Source of the DNA: Solobacterium sp.
GTDB lineage: Bacteria; Bacillota_I; Bacilli_A; Erysipelotrichales; Erysipelotrichaceae
Length of the DNA: 64,000 nucleotides
Assembly: GCA_017432325.1 (NCBI GenBank)
Contig: JAFRJJ010000069.1
Coordinates: 23,033 to 87,032 of the forward strand
Direction: 5' to 3'
Each line of letters starts with the position of its first letter. The first letter of the stretch is position 1. Shown one piece after another: positions 17,418 to 25,720 of this stretch. Under the pieces are notes generated by a model. The model did no database searches. It was not told the DNA's origin and was given only the letters and a program-made list of their open reading frames with translations. The position numbers and the translations under genes were made by a program.

Positions 17418-17448
17418 ATCGTAAAAGTTAAAGTGCACTTTAAGTCAA
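17418..17448 (-). promoter_or_regulatory. Second MerR-type promoter-operator
   Basis: On the minus strand: TTGACT (17448-17443), 19-base spacer, TACGAT (17423-17418), with the perfect 16-bp palindrome TTAAAGTGCACTTTAA (17428-17443). It differs from the first operator only at one central base. Confidence 0.88.
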
Positions 17449-17462
17449 CAGGTAATTTAAAA

Positions 17463-17482
17463 ATCAGTTCATAAGAACTGAT
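17463..17482 (-). terminator. Terminator of nuclease-helicase gene
   Basis: ATCAGTTC-loop-GAACTGAT; the minus strand continues with TTTTTAAA. Confidence 0.8.
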
Positions 17483-17509
17483 CAAAACATGAAATATCAG
17501 AGATGATAA

Positions 17510-18985
17510 TCAGACGCCGTAGATCTCCTGGTTCAGGATCCGGATGATCTGGCTGAACAGTTCGGGGGCGTTGACGATGACGATCGAGAGCTGCTCACGT
17601 ACGCGGGTGATCGACTGATAGAACAGATTCGGATACAGGTAATCCGGGTTGGGATGCGGAACGCCCTGAAGTTTTCCTGCTTCGTCATAGTAGAACGAAG
17701 CATCCATCAGCAGGACCACACGGTCAAACTCCTGACCGATGACATGGAAGGGGTCAAAGTCCTGTGAAAAGCCTGCATACGGATCATCGGAATCATCCGT
17801 CCTGACACAGTTGATAAATACATAACCGCGTGAACGGTAATACTCGATCATGTTCTGTGCCTCACCGGTCGTGTCTGCATAATTGATATCAACGTTCGGG
17901 AAGTTCATGGCAAACTCTCCGACATGCCTGAGATTCTTCATGCACAGGATGAATGTATGGAGTTCCTTGTTGATGCGGATGTGTTCCGACAGCACATAGA
18001 TCATGACGGATGGAACGGAACGGATCCGGGATACGATGTCATATTTGATCTCTCCGGCAGTCAGGATCTGGTCGGGATCACAGGAGAAGATGATGGTCGG
18101 AGCCTGCAGGACATGATCAAACAGCGCAGGCGTGATCCTGTGCGCTTCATCGATCAGCACATACCTGTAAGCAGACAGGTCAGGCATGTCTTCTTCACTG
18201 GAACATATGGTAAGACGGTCAAAGGCTTTCATGATCTGCCTGTGTTCGTCCGACAGTTTTCCATAATGCACGAGCAGCACTTCATCTGTCTGTGCAAAGG
18301 TGACAGCCAGATCGTACAGGAGCAGTGTTTTGCCGGTTCCCGATCTGCCGTCGATGCAGTGACAGTGGAAGGAAAGGTTCTTCAGGATCTTGTTTTTGAT
18401 CTGTTCCTGGGCAGGCGTCAGGAAGTATTCATTCCTGACAAAGAGCTCCGGCGTGATCAGCGGGGATACCAGGTACAGAGAAGCTTTGAACAGGTCGTCG
18501 ATCGCGGAGATATAGTCTGTAAAGCAGGCATGGACAGCATAAACGACCTCACTGAGCGATGCTTCCTGCAGACAGCCGTTGTTCAGCGTCCAGCATTTCA
18601 TCGTATTCGTTTCGACCGTAAACAGCATGCATTCTTTCCCCAGACGGGAGAGATAATAGTCATTCTTCTGGAGCTGGTCCCGGATCTGCTGAGCGGAAAC
18701 ATTCTGTGACTTGAGCTCGATATTCAGGCACGTCGAGTCCGTGAATTTCAGAAGATCGAATTCCTTTCCGATGCGGGGGATATGATAGCCGAAGAAAAAG
18801 CCGTCCAGTTCACTGACTGATACACCGTTTTCAACCAGCGCATTGACCAGGAAACGCAGTGATTCGATCTCATGGTATCTTGTGAGGGCTCCGGAAGTCT
18901 TATGTGACTGGTGCCGCTTGATAATCTGAAAAGCATATTCTTCCCTGATTCTCGACAATGTGTAAATGTTTACCGGCTCGGTCAT
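17510..18985 (-). CDS. PD-(D/E)XK-like nuclease fused to SF1-type helicase (DUF2075-like)
   Basis: The 491-residue product has two modules. In the N-terminal 130 residues, Glu39/Glu41, Asp77 and the E-L-K at 90-92 (I-G-K-E-F-D-L, then C-L-N-I-E-L-K) fit a PD-(D/E)XK nuclease core. The C-terminal part is a P-loop superfamily 1 ATPase: Walker A G-R-S-G-T-G-K-T (213-220), Walker B V-L-I-D-E-A-H-R (276-283), motif III S-C-D-P-D-Q (301-306), H-V-I-G-Q-E-F-D-R-V-V (414-424) and Y-Q-S-I-T-R-V-R (456-463). Such fusions process DNA ends or act in phage defence, but no partner genes adjoin it. Function is inferred from folds only. The -10 TATAAT is 16 bases upstream and AGGT serves as a weak RBS. Confidence 0.8.
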   Translation of the reverse strand: MTEPVNIYTLSRIREEYAFQIIKRHQSHKTSGALTRYHEIESLRFLVNALVENGVSVSELDGFFFGYHIPRIGKEFDLLKFTDSTCLNIELKSQNVSAQQIRDQLQKNDYYLSRLGKECMLFTVETNTMKCWTLNNGCLQEASLSEVVYAVHACFTDYISAIDDLFKASLYLVSPLITPELFVRNEYFLTPAQEQIKNKILKNLSFHCHCIDGRSGTGKTLLLYDLAVTFAQTDEVLLVHYGKLSDEHRQIMKAFDRLTICSSEEDMPDLSAYRYVLIDEAHRITPALFDHVLQAPTIIFSCDPDQILTAGEIKYDIVSRIRSVPSVMIYVLSEHIRINKELHTFILCMKNLRHVGEFAMNFPNVDINYADTTGEAQNMIEYYRSRGYVFINCVRTDDSDDPYAGFSQDFDPFHVIGQEFDRVVLLMDASFYYDEAGKLQGVPHPNPDYLYPNLFYQSITRVREQLSIVIVNAPELFSQIIRILNQEIYGV

Positions 18986-19001
18986 ATGTTTACCTGAAAA
19001 T

Positions 19002-19007
19002 ATTATA
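19002..19007 (-). promoter_or_regulatory. -10 element of nuclease-helicase gene
   Basis: TATAAT on the minus strand, 16 bases before the ATG, giving a leader of about 9 bases. The -35 region falls in the terminator of the PBP gene, so read-through or a weak promoter is expected. Confidence 0.55.
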
Positions 19008-19023
19008 ACCGCGCAAAAAGAAA

Positions 19024-19048
19024 ACTGCAGAATATTTCATTCTGCAGT
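19024..19048 (-). terminator. PBP gene terminator
   Basis: Perfect 10-bp stem ACTGCAGAAT / ATTCTGCAGT; the minus strand continues TTTCTTTTT. Confidence 0.93.
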
Positions 19049-19056
19049 CTGTCTGA

Positions 19057-21741
19057 TTACCAGTCGACTGTGATCGGTCTTGCGACTGCGCAGGCGTTCT
19101 TGTAGCTGCCGTCTGCCGCGGTATACCCGCCGCACACCTTGACGTTGCCCCAGAGGTCTGCTACCCAGCCCTCAAAGTAGTTCGTTTCACTGTATGCTTC
19201 ACCGGCATATCCGTCATCACAGTATACGGTAGCCCAGTATCCGCTGCCGCCGCTGTATCCGACGAGCCAGCCGAGATCCACAAGGCATGCGCCCCAGGCT
19301 TCAATATCATTGCCCCACTGGTCGTGCAGTGAGATGTTTCTTGAACCGCCGGTACAGAAGGAATCACCGGTACCGGACCATGTGATCCTGAGCGTGTTGT
19401 ACTGGTCGTAGGTTGCAGAGATGCCGAAGCTGCTGTCGCTCTTTGCGGCTTCATTCGCGACATACTCACGGTATTCCTGGGAGCTGACGAGAGGCTGTGC
19501 CTCAAGACCGGCCTTGGATACCTGTGTAGTGATATACGAACCTCCATCGATCCAGTCCTCAGGACGTACATGAGGATATGTGCCGTATACGTATGTGACA
19601 GTTTCAACATCTTCCGGTTCTTCAACACCCATCGGAGGGGATGTCAGAACGGTGTCTTCGATATCCAGCAGCAGCTTGTTGATCTGGCCGGGGATATTCA
19701 GGTTCTGTTTATAGTCGTTGAAGTAGGTTCCCTGACCGGCGATCGCCATGTCATATCCGACCCACACAGCATTGGTATATCTGCTGGTGGATGAGATCAT
19801 CCACTTATCTTTCATTGCGCCGGAAGGAATACCGTACTGGATACCGTCGGAGCCCCAGTCAGAGGTACCTGTCTTGGCATAGACCGGATAATCTCTTCTC
19901 AGGACCTGCATCCAGTTCACGTTGCCGTAGCCGTAGCCGTCGACATTGTTCTTCATGAGCTGTGAGACAAGGTATGCGCTGCCGCTGCTCAGTACTTTTC
20001 TGTTCTGGTTTTCCGGATAGTATTCGAAACCGTCCGACAGAACAGCTTTCCTGATCGTATGCGGTTCGTTGTAGATACCGCGGTTGATGATCATGCCGTG
20101 CGCTCCGGCCATTTCCTTGACGGTCGTTTCGAACCAGGTACCGCCGATGGCAAATGACAGGTGGAAGTTTTCCGCTGTGACTCTGGTATAACCGATCGCG
20201 TTCATATAGCTTGCGATCCTGTCTCCGCCGATCGCGTCCTGCACTTTTCCCAGTGTGAGGATCGCCGGGATATTCAGTGAATATGCCAGGGCGTCCTTGA
20301 TCTCGATATCGCCTCTGTAGTTGCCTGTTGCGTTGACCAGGACTCTCTTTTCGTGCGGATAGGTGATCGGTCTGTCCATCAGAACTTCGTTCATGGAATA
20401 ACCGAGATACTCAAACGCAAGGGCATATGACAGGACCGGCTTGACGGAAGAACCGGGCTGCTTGAATCCCATGGTAGCGCGGTTGAACAGACGGCCGCCG
20501 TCATAGTTTCTGCCGCCGCCGACACCAACGACTTCACCGTTGGTATTATCGATGACCATGATCGCTGTCTGCATCAGATCATCTGGGAAGACGACGGTCG
20601 ACTCACTGTTCTGAATGGCTTCGACCTGATCCTGAATGGTCTGGTTCATGCAGGTATAGATCTGCATGCCGGTCACGGTAGGATCTTTGCCGGTCAGCTT
20701 CATGACTTCATCCAGCACCGTATCGATATATGACTGGTTTCTCGCGTCAACGGAAGCGACACGCGTTTCACCGGCAAGCTGGTCCTCGACCTTGATCGTC
20801 TTGGCGAGCGCTGCTTCTTCCTCCGTGATGTATCCGTGATACACCATCATATCCAGCACATCATTTCTGCGCTTTGTAGCGGAATCGAGGTAGTAGTAAG
20901 GGTTATAGCCGTTGGGCAGGTTGACAAGGCCTGCCAGCATTGCGGATTCCGTGAGGTTCAGTTCATTGCAGTTCTTGCCGAAATAGTAGAGGGCTGCTTT
21001 CTGAACGCCTCGGACATGACCGCCGAAGTTCAGCTTGTTCATGTAAAGCTGGAAGATCTCTTTTTTGCCGATCAGCTGTTCCAGCTTGATCGCAAGGTAG
21101 ATCTGCTGAACTTTGTAGGGGATGCCCCTGGCAACCTGGATACCTGCTTCATCATTCTGGAAGTAGGTATTCTTGACCAGCTGCATCGTGAATGTGGAAC
21201 CGCCCTGGGAGAAATCCCTGGACTTCAGGTTTTCAAGGATCGCTTTGGTAAAGCGGGGGATATCGAATCCGAAGTGCGTGAAGAAACGTGAGTCCTCAAT
21301 GGAGAGGAACGCGTCCACCAGGCTTTCCGGACAGCTGGCGTAAGTGATGTTTTCACGAAGATAGACGCCGACCTCAGCGATCGTATTGCCGTCATTGTCG
21401 TATATAATGGTGGATTCCTCATTGACGAAGTCCGTCAGCTTCAGCTCGGGAGAATTCTCCACCATCTGCCATGCGACGGCGGAACCGATCGCGCCGATCG
21501 TGATCATGACTATCAGCATCACCATCAGCAGCGCTGTGACGACCGCGAACCCGCGGTGTTTCCTGACCTGCTTTTTGCGCTTCTTTTCTTTTTCAAGCGT
21601 TTCATGCGGATCCTCATGGATGACAGAATATATCTTTGTCGGTCCGTCAGAATCAACAGGCGGCTTTTTCTTATTTACTGCGTGAGCATTTTCGGAATCC
21701 ATCTGTTCCTTGATCTCACGATAGTCGATTTTTCTGGTCAT
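19057..21741 (-). CDS. Class A penicillin-binding protein (bifunctional glycosyltransferase/transpeptidase)
   Basis: Polymerises and cross-links peptidoglycan. The 894-residue product has a cytoplasmic Lys-rich N-terminus, one membrane helix (64-91), a GT51 domain (about 105-300; catalytic S-I-E-D-S-R-F near 147-153, Q-G-G-S-T-F-T-M-Q near 179-187) and a transpeptidase domain with S-S-V-K (431-434), S-L-N (488-490) and K-T-G-T-S (623-627). A C-terminal extension of about 120 residues, rich in Trp, Gly and Tyr and with five Cys, follows; I do not recognise it. The start is the ATG with GGAGGT 7 bases upstream. Confidence 0.96.
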   Translation of the reverse strand: MTRKIDYREIKEQMDSENAHAVNKKKPPVDSDGPTKIYSVIHEDPHETLEKEKKRKKQVRKHRGFAVVTALLMVMLIVMITIGAIGSAVAWQMVENSPELKLTDFVNEESTIIYDNDGNTIAEVGVYLRENITYASCPESLVDAFLSIEDSRFFTHFGFDIPRFTKAILENLKSRDFSQGGSTFTMQLVKNTYFQNDEAGIQVARGIPYKVQQIYLAIKLEQLIGKKEIFQLYMNKLNFGGHVRGVQKAALYYFGKNCNELNLTESAMLAGLVNLPNGYNPYYYLDSATKRRNDVLDMMVYHGYITEEEAALAKTIKVEDQLAGETRVASVDARNQSYIDTVLDEVMKLTGKDPTVTGMQIYTCMNQTIQDQVEAIQNSESTVVFPDDLMQTAIMVIDNTNGEVVGVGGGRNYDGGRLFNRATMGFKQPGSSVKPVLSYALAFEYLGYSMNEVLMDRPITYPHEKRVLVNATGNYRGDIEIKDALAYSLNIPAILTLGKVQDAIGGDRIASYMNAIGYTRVTAENFHLSFAIGGTWFETTVKEMAGAHGMIINRGIYNEPHTIRKAVLSDGFEYYPENQNRKVLSSGSAYLVSQLMKNNVDGYGYGNVNWMQVLRRDYPVYAKTGTSDWGSDGIQYGIPSGAMKDKWMISSTSRYTNAVWVGYDMAIAGQGTYFNDYKQNLNIPGQINKLLLDIEDTVLTSPPMGVEEPEDVETVTYVYGTYPHVRPEDWIDGGSYITTQVSKAGLEAQPLVSSQEYREYVANEAAKSDSSFGISATYDQYNTLRITWSGTGDSFCTGGSRNISLHDQWGNDIEAWGACLVDLGWLVGYSGGSGYWATVYCDDGYAGEAYSETNYFEGWVADLWGNVKVCGGYTAADGSYKNACAVARPITVDW

Positions 21742-21764
21742 AGTAAACCTCCAGACGTCTTTAT

Positions 21765-21793
21765 ATTGTAACATATTCCATAGACAGTGTATA
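21765..21793 (-). promoter_or_regulatory. PBP gene promoter
   Basis: Minus strand TATACA (21793-21788), 17-base spacer, TACAAT (21770-21765). Confidence 0.6.
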
Positions 21794-21971
21794 TTTCACT
21801 GGTTAACGATGTATTAAGATTTATGTCCAAATCACCGGTATATAGTAATACTGTCAGGCAGTCTGACATGACATGATCGCTCACTCGGAAGAAAGATCCG
21901 CAAAGAAGCAGTGACTGTTCACCGCTCCGGTATATCCTGTCATTCCGCTCTCTTTTATTGCGCGGGAAGAA

Positions 21972-21989
21972 TGGTAAAATAAGAATATG
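21972..21989 (+). promoter_or_regulatory. Leaderless extended -10 promoter of dnaE
   Basis: TGG-TAAAAT (21972-21980), six bases (AAGAAT), then the ATG. No RBS lies between, so the mRNA probably starts at the initiation codon. Confidence 0.65.
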
Positions 21990-24900
21990 TCTGTTCATCT
22001 TTATGTAAGAAGCAGCTTTTCACTGCTTGATTCAACGATCCGTATCAATGACCTGGTGCGCAGGGCAAAACAGTACGGGTATCGGTCACTGGCGCTCACC
22101 GACCACAATGTAATGCACGGGGCACCGGTTTTTCTGCGTGCCTGCGCAAGGGAAGGCATCCGCCCGGTATTCGGACTGGAAGCGGACTGCATGTATCATG
22201 ATGAGATCGTACCGTTCCTGCTGCTGGCAAAGGACAATATCGGTTTTTCCGCTCTGATGAAGCTCAGCTCGGCCATTGCCTCGGGAACCGGATACTGCAC
22301 GACGGAACAGCTGACTGAAAGCTGCCGGCATTGTTTCCTGATCGTCTTTACCGAAGGCGGGTGGTTTGAGTCAGCGATCATTTCCGAAGACAGGGATGAG
22401 GTCACAAGACGTCTGTCTGTCATGAAGGAGGAACTGCCGCCGTTTGATGTCGCTCTGTCCTATATGGACGCCGCGCTCTGGAAAGCAAGGAGCGGCATGA
22501 TCAAGCGGATCTGTTCCGCGCTGTCGCTTAGGACATGCGCGTTGAACCGGATCTACTACCTGGATGAAGAAGACAGCGAAAGCTACCGGATCCTGCGGGG
22601 GATCGGGCAGGGCAGGACGATCAAAGACCAGTCACTGCCACTGATCACGGGCAGGAGCTTTCTGGACAAACAGGCCATGGAACAGCTGTATGACAGTGAT
22701 GACCTTGCCAGGACAGACGAGATCGCCGAACAGTGCAGGGCAGACATGGAACTGGAAAAAACAGGCCTTCCTGTTTTTGAGACCCCGGAAGGCGTCAGCA
22801 GCGCGCAGTATCTGACACAGCTGTGCATTGCCGGACTGAAAAAACGAATGAACGGGAATGTACCGGACCAGTACATCAAACGTCTGAAATACGAACTGGA
22901 TGTGATCATGGAAATGCATTTTGAAGACTATTTCCTGATCGTCTATGACTTTATCCGCTATGCCAGAAAGCATTCCGTCTATGTGGGACCGGGAAGAGGT
23001 TCCGCTGCCGGAAGTCTTGTATCATATACCCTTGGCATTACCCAGATCGATCCGCTGAAATACGGTCTGCTGTTTGAACGATTCCTGAATCCGGAACGTA
23101 TTTCCATGCCTGATATCGATACGGATTTTCCTGACAATCACCGCCAGGAAGTGATCGATTATGTCTACAGGAAATACGGCAGCGAGCATATCGCGAATAT
23201 CGTGACGTTCGGCACACTCGGGGCAAAACAGGTGATCCGTGATGTCGGCAGGGTGCTGGACATCGATAAGCGTGACGTGGATATGCTGGCCAGGATGATC
23301 CCGAATACACAGAAGATCACGCTGAGCGACGCGCTCAGGCAGAATGCGCGGCTTTCCCAGGTCGTCAATGCCGAGAAGCGTTACCAGAGGCTTTTCCGCA
23401 TAGCGCTGAAACTCGAAGGTCTGCCCAGACACACGAGCCTTCACGCGGCGGGCATCGTCATGAGCCGTCTGCCACTGCAGCAGGTCGTGCCGGTGATGCA
23501 GGTGGAAGAGGGCATGTCGACCGTGCAGTATACGATGGAGCACCTGGAGAGCAGGGGGCTGATCAAGATGGACTTCCTGGGACTGCGCAACCTGACGATC
23601 ATCGATGATATCGTCAAACGCATCCAGAAAGAAGATCCCGGCTTCCGGATCATGGATATCCCGATGGATGACCCTGCAGCATATGAAGTGATCCGTACAT
23701 GTGATACGACAGGCATCTTCCAGTTCGAATCCTCAGGTATGAAGAACCTGCTGAGAAAGATGAAGCCGGACTGCTTTGAAGACATCGTCGCCGCGCTTGC
23801 CCTGTACAGGCCGGGACCGATGGACAACATCCCGGTCTATCTGAACAACCGCATGAATCCTGATCAGATCACATATCCCGACAAAAAACTTGAACCCGTT
23901 CTGAAGAGCACATACGGGGTCATGATCTATCAGGAACAGGTCATGCAGACAGCGAGGATCGCTGCCGGTTTCACGCTGGGCAAAGCGGATGTGCTGAGAA
24001 AAGCCGTTTCGAAGAAGAATCTCTCCGAGATGGAAAACCTGAAGCAGGACTTCCTGAGGGGCTGCCGGCAGAACGGATATCCGGACAACGTCAGTGAATC
24101 GCTGTTTGCCTGGATCGAAAAGTTTGCCGGATACGGTTTCAACCGTTCCCATGCGGTCGCCTATGGTGTTGTCGCATATCAGCTTGCGTACCTGAAGGCA
24201 CAGTACCCGCTCTATTTCTACTGCGCCCTGATCGATTCCGTCATCGGGGACGATACGAAGTGCGCCCAGTATATCGATGAGTGCAGAAGACGCAGGATCA
24301 GTGTATCCGGTCCGGATGTCAGCCTGAGTGAAGCGGGCTGCGCGGAGGTGAAGGGGAAGCTCGTGCTTCCGCTGACCGTCGTCAAGTCGATCGGCGAGCA
24401 CGTGACGGACGAGATCCTGAAAGAACGCGCGCAGAAACCGTTTGATGATTATTTTGACTGCGTTGTCAGACTGAGCTGTCTGAAGATCAGCCGGAAGATG
24501 TTTGAGATGCTGATAGACGCAGGCGCGTTTGACTGCTTCGGGGAGAACCGCAGCACGATGAAAGGCTCACTGGATGAAGCGCTAAGCTACGCGGACCTGG
24601 TCAGGATCGAAAAGGGCGGTATGAGCCTGATCGATATGTCGCTTGTTTCCAAGCCTGTGATGATCCGCATGGCGGATGATGAGGCGGTCAGGAGCGAATG
24701 TGAAAAACAGGCGCTCGGTTTCTATATCGGTACCCATCCGATCGCCCTGATGCGCCGGAAATATGACCTGAATACGGAATCGATCGCTGCCCTGAAGGAG
24801 GCTTCGGGTGAAGTGACGGGTTTCGCGATGATCCAGAAGGTACATCAGCACAGGACGAGAAAAGGTGATATGATGGCATTCCTGAATGTCATGGATGAAA

Positions 24901-25058
24901 CGGGAAACATTGACCTGACGGTGATGCCCAATCTTTACAGGCAGTACGGGCAGGACCTGGTGAAAGGGAATTACATCCTGTTTCATGGTAAAATAGAAAA
25001 AGAAGATTCCTGCCTGTGCGGGAAACTGAAGGTATTAAAAGCGGAAAGGAGCAGATGA
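21987..25058 (+). CDS. dnaE: DNA polymerase III subunit alpha (DnaE type)
   Basis: Replicative C-family DNA polymerase of 1023 residues, somewhat short for DnaE. In order: PHP domain (H-L-Y-V-R-S-S-F-S-L-L-D, L-A-L-T-D-H-N-V-M-H-G), catalytic palm with G-P-G-R-G-S-A-A-G near 335 and P-D-I-D-T-D-F-P-D near 375, fingers, the helix-hairpin-helix region (G-F-N-R-S-H-A-V-A-Y), and a C-terminal OB fold (from near 945). The absent N-terminal exonuclease and OB region separates it from PolC. It lacks a Shine-Dalgarno site. The response regulator gene starts over its stop codon, an unusual partner. Confidence 0.96.
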   Translation: MSVHLYVRSSFSLLDSTIRINDLVRRAKQYGYRSLALTDHNVMHGAPVFLRACAREGIRPVFGLEADCMYHDEIVPFLLLAKDNIGFSALMKLSSAIASGTGYCTTEQLTESCRHCFLIVFTEGGWFESAIISEDRDEVTRRLSVMKEELPPFDVALSYMDAALWKARSGMIKRICSALSLRTCALNRIYYLDEEDSESYRILRGIGQGRTIKDQSLPLITGRSFLDKQAMEQLYDSDDLARTDEIAEQCRADMELEKTGLPVFETPEGVSSAQYLTQLCIAGLKKRMNGNVPDQYIKRLKYELDVIMEMHFEDYFLIVYDFIRYARKHSVYVGPGRGSAAGSLVSYTLGITQIDPLKYGLLFERFLNPERISMPDIDTDFPDNHRQEVIDYVYRKYGSEHIANIVTFGTLGAKQVIRDVGRVLDIDKRDVDMLARMIPNTQKITLSDALRQNARLSQVVNAEKRYQRLFRIALKLEGLPRHTSLHAAGIVMSRLPLQQVVPVMQVEEGMSTVQYTMEHLESRGLIKMDFLGLRNLTIIDDIVKRIQKEDPGFRIMDIPMDDPAAYEVIRTCDTTGIFQFESSGMKNLLRKMKPDCFEDIVAALALYRPGPMDNIPVYLNNRMNPDQITYPDKKLEPVLKSTYGVMIYQEQVMQTARIAAGFTLGKADVLRKAVSKKNLSEMENLKQDFLRGCRQNGYPDNVSESLFAWIEKFAGYGFNRSHAVAYGVVAYQLAYLKAQYPLYFYCALIDSVIGDDTKCAQYIDECRRRRISVSGPDVSLSEAGCAEVKGKLVLPLTVVKSIGEHVTDEILKERAQKPFDDYFDCVVRLSCLKISRKMFEMLIDAGAFDCFGENRSTMKGSLDEALSYADLVRIEKGGMSLIDMSLVSKPVMIRMADDEAVRSECEKQALGFYIGTHPIALMRRKYDLNTESIAALKEASGEVTGFAMIQKVHQHRTRKGDMMAFLNVMDETGNIDLTVMPNLYRQYGQDLVKGNYILFHGKIEKEDSCLCGKLKVLKAERSR

Positions 25059-25720
25059 TGGCCAGAATACTGATTGTGGATGATGAAAAGAATATCAGGG
25101 AGGTCGTCCGTGAATATGCCGTGCTGAACGGATACGAAACGGATGAAGCGGAAGACGGCATGCAGGCGATGAACATGGTCGCCGAGACCGAATATGACTG
25201 TGTGATCCTGGATGTCATGATGCCCAGGCTTGACGGCTTTTCCGCATGCAAACAGATCAAGAAGATCCGCAGCGTGCCGGTGATCATGCTGTCGGCGCGT
25301 CAGGAAGAATATGACAAGCTGTTCGGTTTTGAGCTCGGTGTGGATGATTATGTCGTAAAGCCGTTCTCACCGAAAGAACTGATGGCAAGGGTCAAAGTCG
25401 TGATCGACCGTTCGAGAAAGAACGATCATCAGGTCATGCGCTATGACGGACTGGTGATCGACGCTGACGGAAGAAGCGTTACCGTCGACGGCGTACGTGC
25501 GGAAATGACGCCGAAGGAGATCGACCTGCTCATTTATCTCGCCAGACACGCAAATGTCGCGCTTTCCCGTGACAAGCTGCTGGAAGATGTATGGGGCTAC
25601 GATTATTTCGGGGATGACCGCACTGTCGACACACATATCAAAATGCTCAGACATAATCTGGGCGACTACCGAAATAAGATCGTTACTGTAAGAGGCATGG
25701 GGTACAAGTTTGAGGATTGA
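25058..25720 (+). CDS. OmpR-family response regulator
   Basis: Two-component transcription regulator of 220 residues. The receiver has Asp8/Asp9, phospho-acceptor Asp52 (V-I-L-D-V-M-M-P), Ser79 and Lys101 (V-K-P-F). A winged-helix effector domain follows (A-R-H-A-N-V-A-L-S-R-D-K-L-L, W-G-Y-D-Y-F-G-D-D-R-T-V-D-T-H-I). Two tandem ATGs are possible; the second (25058) is preferred because AAAGGAG is then 6 bases upstream. The start overlaps the dnaE stop and the end overlaps the kinase gene by 11 bases, so the three are probably co-transcribed. Confidence 0.95.
   Translation: MARILIVDDEKNIREVVREYAVLNGYETDEAEDGMQAMNMVAETEYDCVILDVMMPRLDGFSACKQIKKIRSVPVIMLSARQEEYDKLFGFELGVDDYVVKPFSPKELMARVKVVIDRSRKNDHQVMRYDGLVIDADGRSVTVDGVRAEMTPKEIDLLIYLARHANVALSRDKLLEDVWGYDYFGDDRTVDTHIKMLRHNLGDYRNKIVTVRGMGYKFED

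Noticed and set aside
17924..18709. 261-codon plus-strand frame opposite the nuclease-helicase
   Set aside because: Antisense shadow without an RBS or recognisable domain.
21738..21998. Small minus-strand frame in the PBP-dnaE intergenic region
   Set aside because: No RBS, and it overlaps both promoters.
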